Of a stretch of DNA of 64,000 nt, positions 23,191 to 31,656 are shown piece by piece (positions within the stretch are counted from its first letter, which is position 1; every line of letters begins with the position of its first letter). The notes beneath the pieces were generated by a model. It searched no databases. It was not told where the DNA came from and saw nothing but the letters and a program-made list of their open reading frames with translations. A program made the translations under genes and the position numbers. The DNA comes from Runella sp. CRIBMP (lineage in GTDB: Bacteria; Bacteroidota; Bacteroidia; Cytophagales; Spirosomataceae), in contig NZ_JAAAKZ010000003.1 of the NCBI RefSeq assembly GCF_009905605.1, forward strand, positions 1 to 64,000, in the 5' to 3' direction.

Positions 23191-24421
23191 TTTTGGAAAT
23201 ATTCATTTCGGCTACAGGAAACTGAAGAGAAGAAAGGTGAATATAGTAAAATAAAAAGGTCATCCAGGGGAAAAACAAAAACTGCCCAGCATTAAGATTA
23301 GACTCAAAGTACGGAATCACCATCAGCGCGGGCAAAAAAACAAAGGATTGACTATCAAAGCGTACGTACTTCAAAAGTGCATTGAGGGCAAAAAAAACAA
23401 TAAAGCACAAAAAAGAAAAAATCCCCCCCGAAAACAGAATTTCTAAGTACGAATTATGCGATGCTAAATCGGTTCGTATCCCTGCATAAAACTGGAGTCC
23501 TGCCCGAAAGCCGTCAAATCCAAACCCCGTAAAAAATACTTCTGGATTGTTGATAAATATCCCTAGAGCCTGTTCGGCCAATTTAAACCGCACTTCCCCT
23601 TTCTGCTTTCTAATATCTGCGTACTGCGCCCGCAAGTTGACCACCGAGTCGGGACTGGCAATGATATAATAGGCAAACCCAAGAATACACAAGGTGGCCG
23701 CTACTTTCAGATAAATGGAAATTTGTTTGCTGCGCAACACCAATACCAGTGTAGAGAGCGCCAAAGCAGCAAAACTGCTGCGCGAACCCGTCAGAACAAT
23801 GGCCCATAATGCTAAAAAAACCACTAAAAAAAATATGTTACGGGCCCATTTAGCCATGGGGCGATTGGCAAACAAATCAAAACCCATAACAATGAATATT
23901 GTACATCCCCATCCGATTACGTTTGCCTTATAAGATCCAATTGATTGCCCGTACACGTTCTCAGATTGAAAAGCTACGCCCGCAATAAGCATTACTAGCA
24001 CAGGATAGAAGTATACCAAGCTAAAAATCTGTAATAGTTTGATTTTGGCTTCGTCTTTGGAATAATGGGCAAAAAGATAGACGATAAAGTAGTTGGTATA
24101 AATTAAAAAGGGAATCCAAGCCACAATACGTTCAAAACTGCGCAAAAAATCAACACTGAACGGCAAAACAACCAAATTCAAAAACAGGAACAGGTATAAA
24201 ACCCAGTTCTTTTTTTTATCGAAGATGTACTTTATTTCCCCTTGGGCCAGTATAATACCTGCCAAGGAAAAAATGACCAAACCCGTTCGAAAGAGTTTTG
24301 CCGCCTGAAACTCCTCCCCTCTCAAGCTATACCCGAATACCACTAAAAACACATTGAGAAAGTACAAAACAAGATGCCAGTCCCAATGCTGTTGATTCCG
24401 AAACAGATTACGCCAGTGCAT
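23159..24421 (-). CDS. O-antigen ligase-family (Wzy_C) membrane protein
   Basis: The 420-aa polytopic protein has about eleven hydrophobic helices and the family signature late in the sequence: a large periplasmic loop between RAQYADIRKQKGEVRFKLAE and FTGFGFDGFRAG, ending SHNSYLEILFSGG. Family members polymerise or ligate undecaprenyl-linked glycans at the outer face of the inner membrane. It is the last gene of a minus-strand glycan cluster (GT4, methyltransferase, GT4, ligase). Because the 3' end contains the neighbour's terminator, this terminator probably serves both convergent genes. Whether it acts as WaaL ligase, Wzy polymerase or protein O-glycosyltransferase is unresolved. Confidence 0.88.
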   Translation of the reverse strand: MHWRNLFRNQQHWDWHLVLYFLNVFLVVFGYSLRGEEFQAAKLFRTGLVIFSLAGIILAQGEIKYIFDKKKNWVLYLFLFLNLVVLPFSVDFLRSFERIVAWIPFLIYTNYFIVYLFAHYSKDEAKIKLLQIFSLVYFYPVLVMLIAGVAFQSENVYGQSIGSYKANVIGWGCTIFIVMGFDLFANRPMAKWARNIFFLVVFLALWAIVLTGSRSSFAALALSTLVLVLRSKQISIYLKVAATLCILGFAYYIIASPDSVVNLRAQYADIRKQKGEVRFKLAEQALGIFINNPEVFFTGFGFDGFRAGLQFYAGIRTDLASHNSYLEILFSGGIFSFLCFIVFFALNALLKYVRFDSQSFVFLPALMVIPYFESNLNAGQFLFFPWMTFLFYYIHLSSLQFPVAEMNISKKKKMQAANPN

Positions 24422-24469
24422 TAATTTAGAGTTTACAATTCACCGTTTGTCAGAAAGCCAGTCGAGCGG

Positions 24470-25606
24470 CTATCGTTTACGGGTCACTGATTCAAGCATT
24501 TCCACAAAATTGCGTAACATTTCGTCTTTTGAAAACTTTTGGATAAAACTCAGGCCATTTTCTGCTTTTTGAACGCGCAACTCGGGCATTTGAATGCACT
24601 CCGTTATGGCATCGGCCAACGCTTGGCTGTTTCCAGATTCTACCAACCAACCATTTTTTCCGTTATCCAGTACCTCTGGAATCCCACCCACCGATGTACT
24701 TATGACCGATATTCCGTGGGCCAATGCTTCAATATTAGCCACCCCAAACGCTTCAGTATAGGAAGGTACACAAAAAATATCGTAGGTACTCATGTAATCA
24801 AATACTCGCTCCTGAGGTTGTGGCCCTACATAATCAAGTGTTGTATTAGAAACACCAGCAAAAATAGACCGTAAATGCGGTTCAAATGCAGGCTCAGGCC
24901 CCACGACGGTCAGTCGAAATTGATGTTCTGTTATTTTTTGAAGGGCCTGCACCAGCATTGGCAAATTGCCAACCAAATAATCAGCCTTAACAAACAATAC
25001 GTTGATGATTGCCCCAAAAGTCCGTTGCGGATTAAATTTCAGTCCCTCCAACGGGATGCATTTATACAAACGCTTTACTTTGGCTTCAGGCAGGTGATAC
25101 GTATTGATGAGGCGTTGTTTCAAAAATTCGGAATTGGCAATCATAAGTTGGTGCTTAACGGCCGAGAGCTTTTCAAATTGCTGAAAAGTAAACCGTTTCA
25201 GCCACAAAGGCGTAAGTTCCGCGTTTTTCCACGTCGCCAGCATATTCTTCTCGTCGTTGAGCATCCCCACTGTGGGCTTTGGCGAGACCAAACTTGCCCA
25301 TGTACCATTAAACGAATTAATAAAAACCAATACATCAAAATCGTACTGTTCTTCGATTTTTTTTATCTGACGATAATAGATAAACCAGCGCAAAATCTGC
25401 CCCAACGGCTTGAGCAAACGGGGAATGTTGAGCGAAACTTTATACACATAAGGCACATCCTTCAGGCGTTGTTCCGAAACATCTTCCGTTAAAATCCTGA
25501 TTTCGTGTTGCGGAAACAACCTATTAATTTCTGGTACGATATTGGCAAATCTTACCGGGCCGTTGGTAATATTTTCAAAGGCGTTAGTACAAAAAAGTAT
25601 TTTCAT
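24470..25606 (-). CDS. family 4 glycosyltransferase
   Basis: The 378-aa GT-B enzyme begins MKILFCTNAFENITNGPVRF. Its C-terminal nucleotide-binding half has LTVVGPEPAFEPHLRSIF, DIFCVPSYTEAFGVANIEAL (EX7E region) and STSVGGIPEVLDNGKNGWLV. It should transfer a hexose from a nucleotide sugar to a growing surface glycan. The methyltransferase gene ends 3 bases upstream, which implies one operon, and the ligase follows after 48 bases. Confidence 0.92.
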   Translation of the reverse strand: MKILFCTNAFENITNGPVRFANIVPEINRLFPQHEIRILTEDVSEQRLKDVPYVYKVSLNIPRLLKPLGQILRWFIYYRQIKKIEEQYDFDVLVFINSFNGTWASLVSPKPTVGMLNDEKNMLATWKNAELTPLWLKRFTFQQFEKLSAVKHQLMIANSEFLKQRLINTYHLPEAKVKRLYKCIPLEGLKFNPQRTFGAIINVLFVKADYLVGNLPMLVQALQKITEHQFRLTVVGPEPAFEPHLRSIFAGVSNTTLDYVGPQPQERVFDYMSTYDIFCVPSYTEAFGVANIEALAHGISVISTSVGGIPEVLDNGKNGWLVESGNSQALADAITECIQMPELRVQKAENGLSFIQKFSKDEMLRNFVEMLESVTRKR

Positions 25607-25609
25607 TCT

Positions 25610-26395
25610 TTACTTTCTGGCAATATAGATTTTCTCATTAGGAGAAATTCCATACCTCTTGTTATCTATCTGTTGAGCATAGGTATCATCCTCTATTTCA
25701 AACCCTTGGGCGCGCATCCGGTCGGCATAATCAGCTCCATAGTACCAGCGTTGGTCATGACCATGATACAAGCCCAGTTTCTCTTCTTTCGTCAAACTCG
25801 TATCTGAAAACGAATATGACTGCTTATAATTAATCGGATCATGAAAAATAGCGTATCCACCAGGTTTGAGTACCCTGTATACTTCCCTCATAGCCTTGGT
25901 ATCATCAGGCACCATCACTAACACGCCAATGGCAATGACAACGTCAAAAGTATTGTCTTCAAACTGAATATCATCAATTGACATCACACAATCAGGCTTA
26001 TCAGTAATACTGTTAGTAAACGATGTCATGTTATCGGCCGTAAGATAGTCGATATATTGATTTCCCTTAACTGTCGTAGACAAGCAGGTATCGGGCGCAA
26101 AATGCAATACTTTTTTGAGAGGAACATCATAGAAGCCCAGGCGGTCGCGTAACGTAAGATAGGCGTACCGATGTCGTTCGAGCGATTTACAGCTCGGACA
26201 ATAGGCATTGTGCCGGTAGCGAAAAGGCATAAAGGCCTTATAATGATTTTGGCAAATGGGACACTCCACGGTGTCTCCCATTCGGTATGGAATACTCCTT
26301 ACCTGTAAGCGCATATTGCGCAAACGATTCATAAAAGCTTGACTGGCAATTAATTGAGCGTAGGGTTTCATGTTAGGCATACGATAAGATAACAA
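25610..26395 (-). CDS. class I SAM methyltransferase with zinc-ribbon-like N-terminus
   Basis: The 261-aa protein has an N-terminal pair of cysteine knuckles (VECPICQNHYKAF and YCPSCKSLERHR, residues about 43-72), probably a zinc ribbon. A Rossmann methyltransferase domain follows, with VLHFAPDTCLSTTV, MSIDDIQFEDNTFDVVIAIG and VLKPGGYAIFHDP. Such proteins occur in bacterial polysaccharide clusters and presumably methylate a sugar or glycan end (inference). ATG 26371 (MKPYAQ) is an alternative start. It is flanked by two GT4 genes on the same strand. Confidence 0.85.
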   Translation of the reverse strand: MLSYRMPNMKPYAQLIASQAFMNRLRNMRLQVRSIPYRMGDTVECPICQNHYKAFMPFRYRHNAYCPSCKSLERHRYAYLTLRDRLGFYDVPLKKVLHFAPDTCLSTTVKGNQYIDYLTADNMTSFTNSITDKPDCVMSIDDIQFEDNTFDVVIAIGVLVMVPDDTKAMREVYRVLKPGGYAIFHDPINYKQSYSFSDTSLTKEEKLGLYHGHDQRWYYGADYADRMRAQGFEIEDDTYAQQIDNKRYGISPNEKIYIARK

Positions 26396-26521
26396 CGAAA
26401 TTCTAAGACAGTGGTGTGGTCAAGCAACCAACGTTTGCAGTACGGCGATGCAGTAGCAGTATCCAAATCAAAGAACATTTTCTTTCGTAGCCTCTCTATT
26501 TTGGGTGCGCATTTACTGTTT

Positions 26522-27568
26522 CTACGCTTCAAAGATCCTCACAATGTCCTGATAATTTGTTGTATCAGCTATTTCAAAGTTTTTTTTGCCAATCGCCAAA
26601 AGATTCATCTCTTGGGCAATTTTAAGGCATTCAATTAACGGGTAAAATGTATTATCAAATAATAATTCTTGCTGGTGGCCCAGCAACCGAAGTGTACCCT
26701 CGGTTCGCAATGTAATGATAGGTTTTCCAAATGACATTGCCAAATCAATGGAGCCTGAATGATCAATTCTTACAAAGGGCAAGACGACAACATCAGCCGC
26801 ATTGAAAAAGTACTGAACGTCTGCATCTTCAATAAATCGATGGTGCCACTGAATGGTTGGAATATTCTTACTTTCGGCCAATAATGATTCCCAATGATCA
26901 GCATCGTAACTTTTTCCAGCAATAAGAAGGCAAGTATTTAGGGAGCCCAACGCTGAATACGCTTTCAACAACTGATGAAGGCCTTTGTAAGGCTTTATTT
27001 CTCCAAAAAATAAAAACACAAAAGCAGCTCGGTCTACTCCCAATTTTTCACGACTTTCTAATTTGGTTGAGTCATTAGGATAATATGCATGATACGGTAA
27101 ATCCTGAATTACCGAAACAACCTCGGGTTTCAATCCAAACCGATGAATCGCCTGTTGTTTTGTCGTTTCCGAATAAACCCTGATAGAGTCGCAGCGACGT
27201 AAAAAAAAACCATAAACGTGCTTCTCTAAACTCAACCAAACCCCCGCATGGTTTTGCAGATTGTGCAATGTATGTACGATTCTGACCCCTTGGATAGATT
27301 TTGCCCACAGGATTTCGGCCATGAAGACCAGCGATTTTACCCAGCTCCACAGCAATGATTTACCAATAATAAAGCTATGGACCCAATCATAATAGATCAC
27401 CTCTGGGTGGTGGGCTTTCAGGGCTTGGAAGGTACTTCCCAAGGTATATTTCTTACCAACGGTCACTGTCATTCCGTGTTTTCGTAAATATCGCACCAAT
27501 TCGTATTGAAAAGGGTTTTCAGTACCCGCATCGGGTAAAACAACGACTTTGGGCAAAGCAGAAGACAA
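26522..27568 (-). CDS. family 4 glycosyltransferase
   Basis: The 348-aa protein is a GT-B glycosyltransferase. It has an N-terminal acceptor domain with RIVHTLHNLQNHAG, then FLFFGEIKPYKGLHQLLKAY, LLIAGKSYDADHW, and the donor motif VVLPFVRIDHSGSIDLAMSFGKP, in which the usual first Glu of EX7E is replaced within SGSIDLA. It is the first gene of the second glycan cluster. A TATTTTTG box at 27606-27599 lies 31 bases upstream. It is followed by 126 non-coding bases before the methyltransferase gene. Confidence 0.88.
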   Translation of the reverse strand: MSSALPKVVVLPDAGTENPFQYELVRYLRKHGMTVTVGKKYTLGSTFQALKAHHPEVIYYDWVHSFIIGKSLLWSWVKSLVFMAEILWAKSIQGVRIVHTLHNLQNHAGVWLSLEKHVYGFFLRRCDSIRVYSETTKQQAIHRFGLKPEVVSVIQDLPYHAYYPNDSTKLESREKLGVDRAAFVFLFFGEIKPYKGLHQLLKAYSALGSLNTCLLIAGKSYDADHWESLLAESKNIPTIQWHHRFIEDADVQYFFNAADVVVLPFVRIDHSGSIDLAMSFGKPIITLRTEGTLRLLGHQQELLFDNTFYPLIECLKIAQEMNLLAIGKKNFEIADTTNYQDIVRIFEA

Positions 27569-27724
27569 TGGAAAGTGGTTTTATAAAATTTGGAACGACA
27601 AAAATACAAATTGTGCTTAGAAATGTACAGGTAAACGCTTTTGTATATTTACATTGTCATGTGGAGAGCTCCTATTTCCAAAGTATCATGGCTCTGCCGC
27701 AAAATCTTTCAACCCCCTTATTCA

Positions 27725-29017
27725 ATGAAAAAAATAGCGAATATTCTTTTCTTCGCCCTTAGTTTTTCGGTTGCTTTTGCCCAACCAGTAGAGAAACTGT
27801 ACAAAGTCGTAGTCGCTCCCGACCATTTTGACTGGAATTACAAATCGGGCGAAAATGTAAAATTTACCATTTCAGTCTTACAAAATGGCAACCTCGTCAA
27901 AAACGCCCGTGTACGTTATGAAATAGGGCCCGAGAAAATGGAACCCACCAAAAAAGAGACAATTACGCTACCCAGTGGTAGTATCACCCTTGACGGTGGA
28001 ACAATGAAAACAGGCGGATTTCTACGCTGTATTGCCATTGCCGAAATCGACGGGAAAGAATACCGAAACCTTGCCACGGCAGGCTTCGACCCACTCGCCA
28101 TTCAACCTACGGTAGAGAATCCCGCTGATTTTGACACATTCTGGCAAACAGCAAAGGCAGACTTAGCCAAGATACCAATGGACGCAAAAATGACTCTTTT
28201 GCCAGAGCGTTGTACCGAAACGGTGAATGTGTATCATCTCAATTTGCAGAATTTCCGCAACGGTGCCCGTTTGTACGGAATTTTGTGCATGCCCAAAAAA
28301 GAAGGAAAATACCCGGCGCTTCTGCACGTTCCCGGGGCGGGCGTCCGTGCTTACTATGGAGATATTGCCAACGCGACCAAAGGCATCATTACCCTTCAAA
28401 TCGGTATTCACGGTGTTCCAGTTACAATGGATCCTTCTGTATATCTTGATTTGGGCGCGGGTGCTCTTAATGGCTACATGAATTACGGTTCCGACGATCG
28501 CGACCGTTTTTATTACAAACGGGTATATTTGGGCTGTGTACGGGCTAATGATTTTCTGACGAGTTTGCCCCAATACGACGGCAGTAATCTGGCCGTAACG
28601 GGCGGAAGCCAAGGCGGAGCCCTTTCTATCATTACCGCCGCGCTCGATTCCCGCGTCAAATGGCTAGGTGCTTTTTACCCTGCTCTTTCCGACGTTACGG
28701 GTTATCTCAAAGGCCGCGCGGGGGGGTGGCCGCATTATTTTGACAAAAACGCGGTGGCGTACAACAATAAACCCGAAAGAATCACCACACTCGCTTACTA
28801 CGATGTGGTCAATTTTGCGCGTCGAGTGAAAATACCAGGCTCGTATTCATGGGGCTTCAACGATGAAACTTGCCCTCCTACCTCCATGTATGCTTCATAC
28901 AATGTCATTTCGGCTCCAAAAGAGTTATATTTAGCGCTCGAAACTGGCCATTGGACATATCCTGAACAACAGGAACGGATGACCGCCTGGCTGGTCAATA
29001 AGCTAACCAATAAATAA
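27725..29017 (+). CDS. exported acetylxylan esterase-like hydrolase
   Basis: The start at ATG 27725 gives a signal peptide (MKKIANILFFALSFSVAFAQ); the open frame upstream to 27641 is not supported. The 430-aa product has an N-terminal beta domain, then the AXE1-type alpha/beta hydrolase. The nucleophile Ser is in GGSQGGALSI, the acid Asp in WGFNDETCPP and the His in LETGHWTYPEQ. Family members deacetylate xylan or cephalosporin-like esters. Its location between a glycan cluster and other exported hydrolases suggests plant polysaccharide use, but no SusCD pair is present. A 25-bp hairpin follows immediately. Confidence 0.9.
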   Translation: MKKIANILFFALSFSVAFAQPVEKLYKVVVAPDHFDWNYKSGENVKFTISVLQNGNLVKNARVRYEIGPEKMEPTKKETITLPSGSITLDGGTMKTGGFLRCIAIAEIDGKEYRNLATAGFDPLAIQPTVENPADFDTFWQTAKADLAKIPMDAKMTLLPERCTETVNVYHLNLQNFRNGARLYGILCMPKKEGKYPALLHVPGAGVRAYYGDIANATKGIITLQIGIHGVPVTMDPSVYLDLGAGALNGYMNYGSDDRDRFYYKRVYLGCVRANDFLTSLPQYDGSNLAVTGGSQGGALSIITAALDSRVKWLGAFYPALSDVTGYLKGRAGGWPHYFDKNAVAYNNKPERITTLAYYDVVNFARRVKIPGSYSWGFNDETCPPTSMYASYNVISAPKELYLALETGHWTYPEQQERMTAWLVNKLTNK

Positions 29018-29062
29018 TTAAAAAAGCCGAGTTCACACTCGGCTTTTTTAATTATTTATTGG
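29007..29062. terminator. bidirectional terminator, 25-bp perfect stem
   Basis: 29007-29031 and 29038-29062 are perfect inverted copies with a 6-base loop (core AAAAAAGCCGAG / CTCGGCTTTTTT). The element includes the esterase stop codon and ends 5 bases before the convergent PspC stop, so it serves both genes. Confidence 0.95.
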
Positions 29063-29066
29063 CTGT

Positions 29067-29300
29067 TTATACTTGATGAATTTCCACCGTTTCGTTGTTG
29101 CTTTGACGAACTCCTTTGGGCATGATGGCCCAGAGGATGATGTAAAAAACAATAACGGGTACGTGAATGAAAGCAAAAAAAGACGCTATCCACAAAATAC
29201 GCATTAAGGTAGTATCTATTCCAAAATAGTCGGCTAAACCGGCAGCTACACCACCTATTTTACTTTCGGAAGGGATTCGGTGCAATTGTTTCGTTGTCAT
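29067..29300 (-). CDS. PspC-domain protein
   Basis: The 77-aa protein is a minimal PspC domain: KIGGVAAGLADYFGIDTTLMRI then one or two membrane segments (ILWIASFFAFIHVPVIVFYIILWAIMP, written here as one hydrophobic stretch of about 27 residues at 35-61). PspC-domain proteins sit in the inner membrane and take part in phage-shock or envelope-stress responses, although single-domain members in Bacteroidota are poorly studied. A perfect consensus promoter lies at 29362-29392. Confidence 0.9.
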   Translation of the reverse strand: MTTKQLHRIPSESKIGGVAAGLADYFGIDTTLMRILWIASFFAFIHVPVIVFYIILWAIMPKGVRQSNNETVEIHQV

Positions 29301-29361
29301 GGCTTTATGTATTTAAATGTTTTTAAGGCTGTTTTTGTTTTCTTTGGCTGTTATGTTGAAT

Positions 29362-29392
29362 CAAAGGTACTATGCATTACCAAGTAATCAAA
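29362..29392 (-). promoter_or_regulatory. promoter of the pspC-like gene
   Basis: On the minus strand TTTG (29392-29389), a 19-base spacer and TACCTTTG (29369-29362) form an exact consensus, 62 bases before the ATG. Confidence 0.82.
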
Positions 29393-29457
29393 ACGGATAT
29401 GGACCAATGGTTTGAGCATTTGCCAAACGGTTATTTTTAGGGAAGAATAAACTGAAA

Positions 29458-30453
29458 TCAGGTTTTTCTAACCCGAATTTGAAAAGCCTCGGCAGGGTTA
29501 CGAATCAGCAGTTGGTCAAAATCATTTTGCGTAAAGCCTTTTTGGCGTAGAATAGGCAACACTTTTTCAAAAATGGCGGTAAAACCCACAAAGTTTCCGC
29601 CATTCGTTTCGCCAGGTTTGTACCAACCAGCGTCGTGAGAAATAAGAACACGGTGCAGCAAACGATTGGATTTAAGAAGGTCTATCCAAGAAGCGTAGTT
29701 TTCAAAATCGCCCCAGCCCATGCCGTCAAGGCTTACCCAAGCGCCCATCTGCGCCGCTTTTGTGTACAAATTTTTATTAGACTCGCCCTGCGCATGAACC
29801 CACACAAAAGCGCTTGGGTGTACGCCTGTACGCTGCAATTCTTCTATTTCTTCAAAAGCTGCTAACGCGGGGCCGGTGTGCGAACAAATGGTCAGGCCAG
29901 TACGCAAGTGGGTAAGACCTGCAGCACGTACCAATTTTCGATGCAGCTCAGAGAGCGGCCCAGGATTTACGCCTATTTTTATGAAACCAGGACGAACATC
30001 GGTGCCGTCAATTCCTTTTTCAAATTCGGTGGTCCAGCGGTCCGCGAGTTGCTCGGCGGTTTCGGTAAACGCCCATTTTGGCAAATATTTATTGTCAACC
30101 GCACCGTAATACCCCGTATTAGTCAAGATTTGTAGGCCGCTTTTTTGAGAAGCCAATTTCAGCAAATGCACATCACGGCCCAGAAAAGCGGGGGTACAAT
30201 CTAAAAGCGTTTTTACGCCCTGCTTTTTTACTTCTAATAAATAAGGCAACACCGTTTTTAGCACCTCTTCTCGGCTCCACCGGTCAGCACTGATTTTATC
30301 CGCTCCGATAAAATCCACGAGCAGGTGTTCATGAATGAGCGTTTTCCCTATTTGTTGCGGTCGAATCGCTCCATCTATCGTGATAATTTGCTCTTTTTTT
30401 TGCAAAAAAGGGGCGACAGAGGCGGTCAACAAGAACTGGCGACGTGTAAGCAT
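29458..30453 (-). CDS. exported phosphotriesterase-related metallohydrolase
   Basis: The 331-aa TIM-barrel amidohydrolase begins with a twin-arginine-like leader (LTRRQFLLTASVAPFL). The binuclear metal ligands are visible: HEH in TLIHEHLLVD, the carboxylated Lys in FIKIGVN, His in ICSHTG, His in WVHAQG, and Asp in SHDAGW. Members include phosphotriesterases, lactonases and sugar-lactone hydrolases; lactonase is the more likely native activity (inference). The GRAS-domain gene lies 15 bases upstream on the same strand, so the two are probably cotranscribed. Confidence 0.88.
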   Translation of the reverse strand: MLTRRQFLLTASVAPFLQKKEQIITIDGAIRPQQIGKTLIHEHLLVDFIGADKISADRWSREEVLKTVLPYLLEVKKQGVKTLLDCTPAFLGRDVHLLKLASQKSGLQILTNTGYYGAVDNKYLPKWAFTETAEQLADRWTTEFEKGIDGTDVRPGFIKIGVNPGPLSELHRKLVRAAGLTHLRTGLTICSHTGPALAAFEEIEELQRTGVHPSAFVWVHAQGESNKNLYTKAAQMGAWVSLDGMGWGDFENYASWIDLLKSNRLLHRVLISHDAGWYKPGETNGGNFVGFTAIFEKVLPILRQKGFTQNDFDQLLIRNPAEAFQIRVRKT

Positions 30454-30468
30454 CAGATTATATTGAAG

Positions 30469-31539
30469 TTAGGGTGTTGCCAAAAACACATTTGTAATCT
30501 CTTCGTTTTTGAAAACAACCGCGTAACGTTCCGTCAAATCGGTACGCAGGATGGCTCCGTTCATTTTCTGTACATCATACGAAGTTAACAGTTTTCTCAA
30601 CGTAAAGCCTGTTGTTTTAAATAACTCCAACCATTGGTGCGTGGCGTACTGTTTTTCTACGCGAACGTCTTCGGTATAGCCCAGTACATCGTCTATCTCT
30701 CGACTAAAAAATAGTTTCAAAGCCGCCTTTTCTTTATTTGTAATCGCCAAACTGTCAATCACTTCAAATACTAGACCATAATGGTTAACGGCATTGTGAA
30801 AGCGGGTAGCATAGTGGGGTTCAAAATGATCTGAAATGGGTTCAGACAAAACAAAAGCTTTGGGTGACAAGTCGCGAATGTACCCAAAAACCGCTTCACG
30901 CTGTGCCGCCTGTTGGATATGGTGCAGTGCAAAAGAGGCATTGACCACTAGAGCATCGTAATGAGTCGGCAACAATGCCCGTATTTCAGCTAACGTCATT
31001 TTCTCAACAAATCCAATAAATGAAGTGAAGCTTACCTGAAAAGGGAGCTGCAATTCCGCAAAATTCTTTTCTGCCGCTTGAACGGCATCGGCAAAAGGTT
31101 CAATCCCCACTACCGTTATCTGCTTCACCCGACAATCAGGCTGTTGTGCCAATAACTGAAGCACATTCACAATTTGCATTCCGGTTCCGATGCCTATGTC
31201 CAAAAGAACGGCATTTTGTACATTATTTAAGCTTTCCACCAACAATGCATTGGCGCACTTTTGCGTAAGAGCCGCCAAAGGCAGCTGTTGGATCAGTAAT
31301 TCAAACAGCCGAATCTGTGGAATTTCAAATTGTTGGACATAAATATGCTCGTTGGACTGCCCGCCCGCTACCTGTTTACGCATGGCTTTGGCCAACACAT
31401 ACCCAAACATGGCCGCCGAGTCGTCGAGCTTTTCAAGACTTTGTTGATAAATTGCTTCCAACTCCGCTTTGTCGGCTTCGGTGAGTTGGTCCGGAAGGCG
31501 TTGAGCGAGGGCTTGGAGCTGCGGTAAAACGTTTTTCAT
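30469..31539 (-). CDS. bacterial GRAS-domain protein (methyltransferase-like)
   Basis: The 356-aa protein carries the full set of GRAS landmarks known from plant regulators such as DELLA and SCARECROW. A leucine-rich helical cap has ANALLVESLNN. The Rossmann strand LLDIGIGTGMQIVNVLQLLA occupies the VHIID position. VVGIEPFADA is followed by DALVVNASFALHHI, which matches the plant 'VNxxxxLHHL' block. PKAFVLSEPISDHFEPHYAT and RFHNAVNHYGLVFEVIDS match the PFYRE region, and FSREIDDVLGY then WLELFKTTGF match the SAW region. A bacterial GRAS family with a SAM-methyltransferase fold has been described, and GIGTG here keeps a SAM-type loop. It probably methylates or binds a small molecule. The length is a complete single domain. 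Confidence 0.88.
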   Translation of the reverse strand: MKNVLPQLQALAQRLPDQLTEADKAELEAIYQQSLEKLDDSAAMFGYVLAKAMRKQVAGGQSNEHIYVQQFEIPQIRLFELLIQQLPLAALTQKCANALLVESLNNVQNAVLLDIGIGTGMQIVNVLQLLAQQPDCRVKQITVVGIEPFADAVQAAEKNFAELQLPFQVSFTSFIGFVEKMTLAEIRALLPTHYDALVVNASFALHHIQQAAQREAVFGYIRDLSPKAFVLSEPISDHFEPHYATRFHNAVNHYGLVFEVIDSLAITNKEKAALKLFFSREIDDVLGYTEDVRVEKQYATHQWLELFKTTGFTLRKLLTSYDVQKMNGAILRTDLTERYAVVFKNEEITNVFLATP

Positions 31540-31564
31540 ACCGATGCATTAGAATTTCAAATTT

Positions 31565-31596
31565 AAAAAAAGCCACGACGTAAATACATCGTGGCT
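31565..31596 (-). terminator. terminator downstream of the fadN-like gene
   Basis: An 8-bp stem AGCCACGA/TCGTGGCT (31571-31578, 31589-31596) is followed on the minus strand by TTTTTT (31570-31565). It ends the fadN-like transcript. Confidence 0.8.
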
Positions 31597-31620
31597 CTAT
31601 AAAACTTTCCAAGTGGTGTC

Positions 31621-31652
31621 AAACTTTCCAAGTTTTGAAACTTGGAAAGTTT
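31621..31652. repeat. ACTTTCCAAG palindromic repeat, copy 1
   Basis: 31621-31635 and 31638-31652 are perfect inverted 15-mers (AAACTTTCCAAGTTT and its complement). An extra half copy, AAAACTTTCCAAGT, lies at 31601-31614. A related palindrome occurs at 43796-43824. Both lie just 3' of a minus-strand gene and in front of a second hairpin. Confidence 0.8.
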
Positions 31653-31656
31653 ACCG

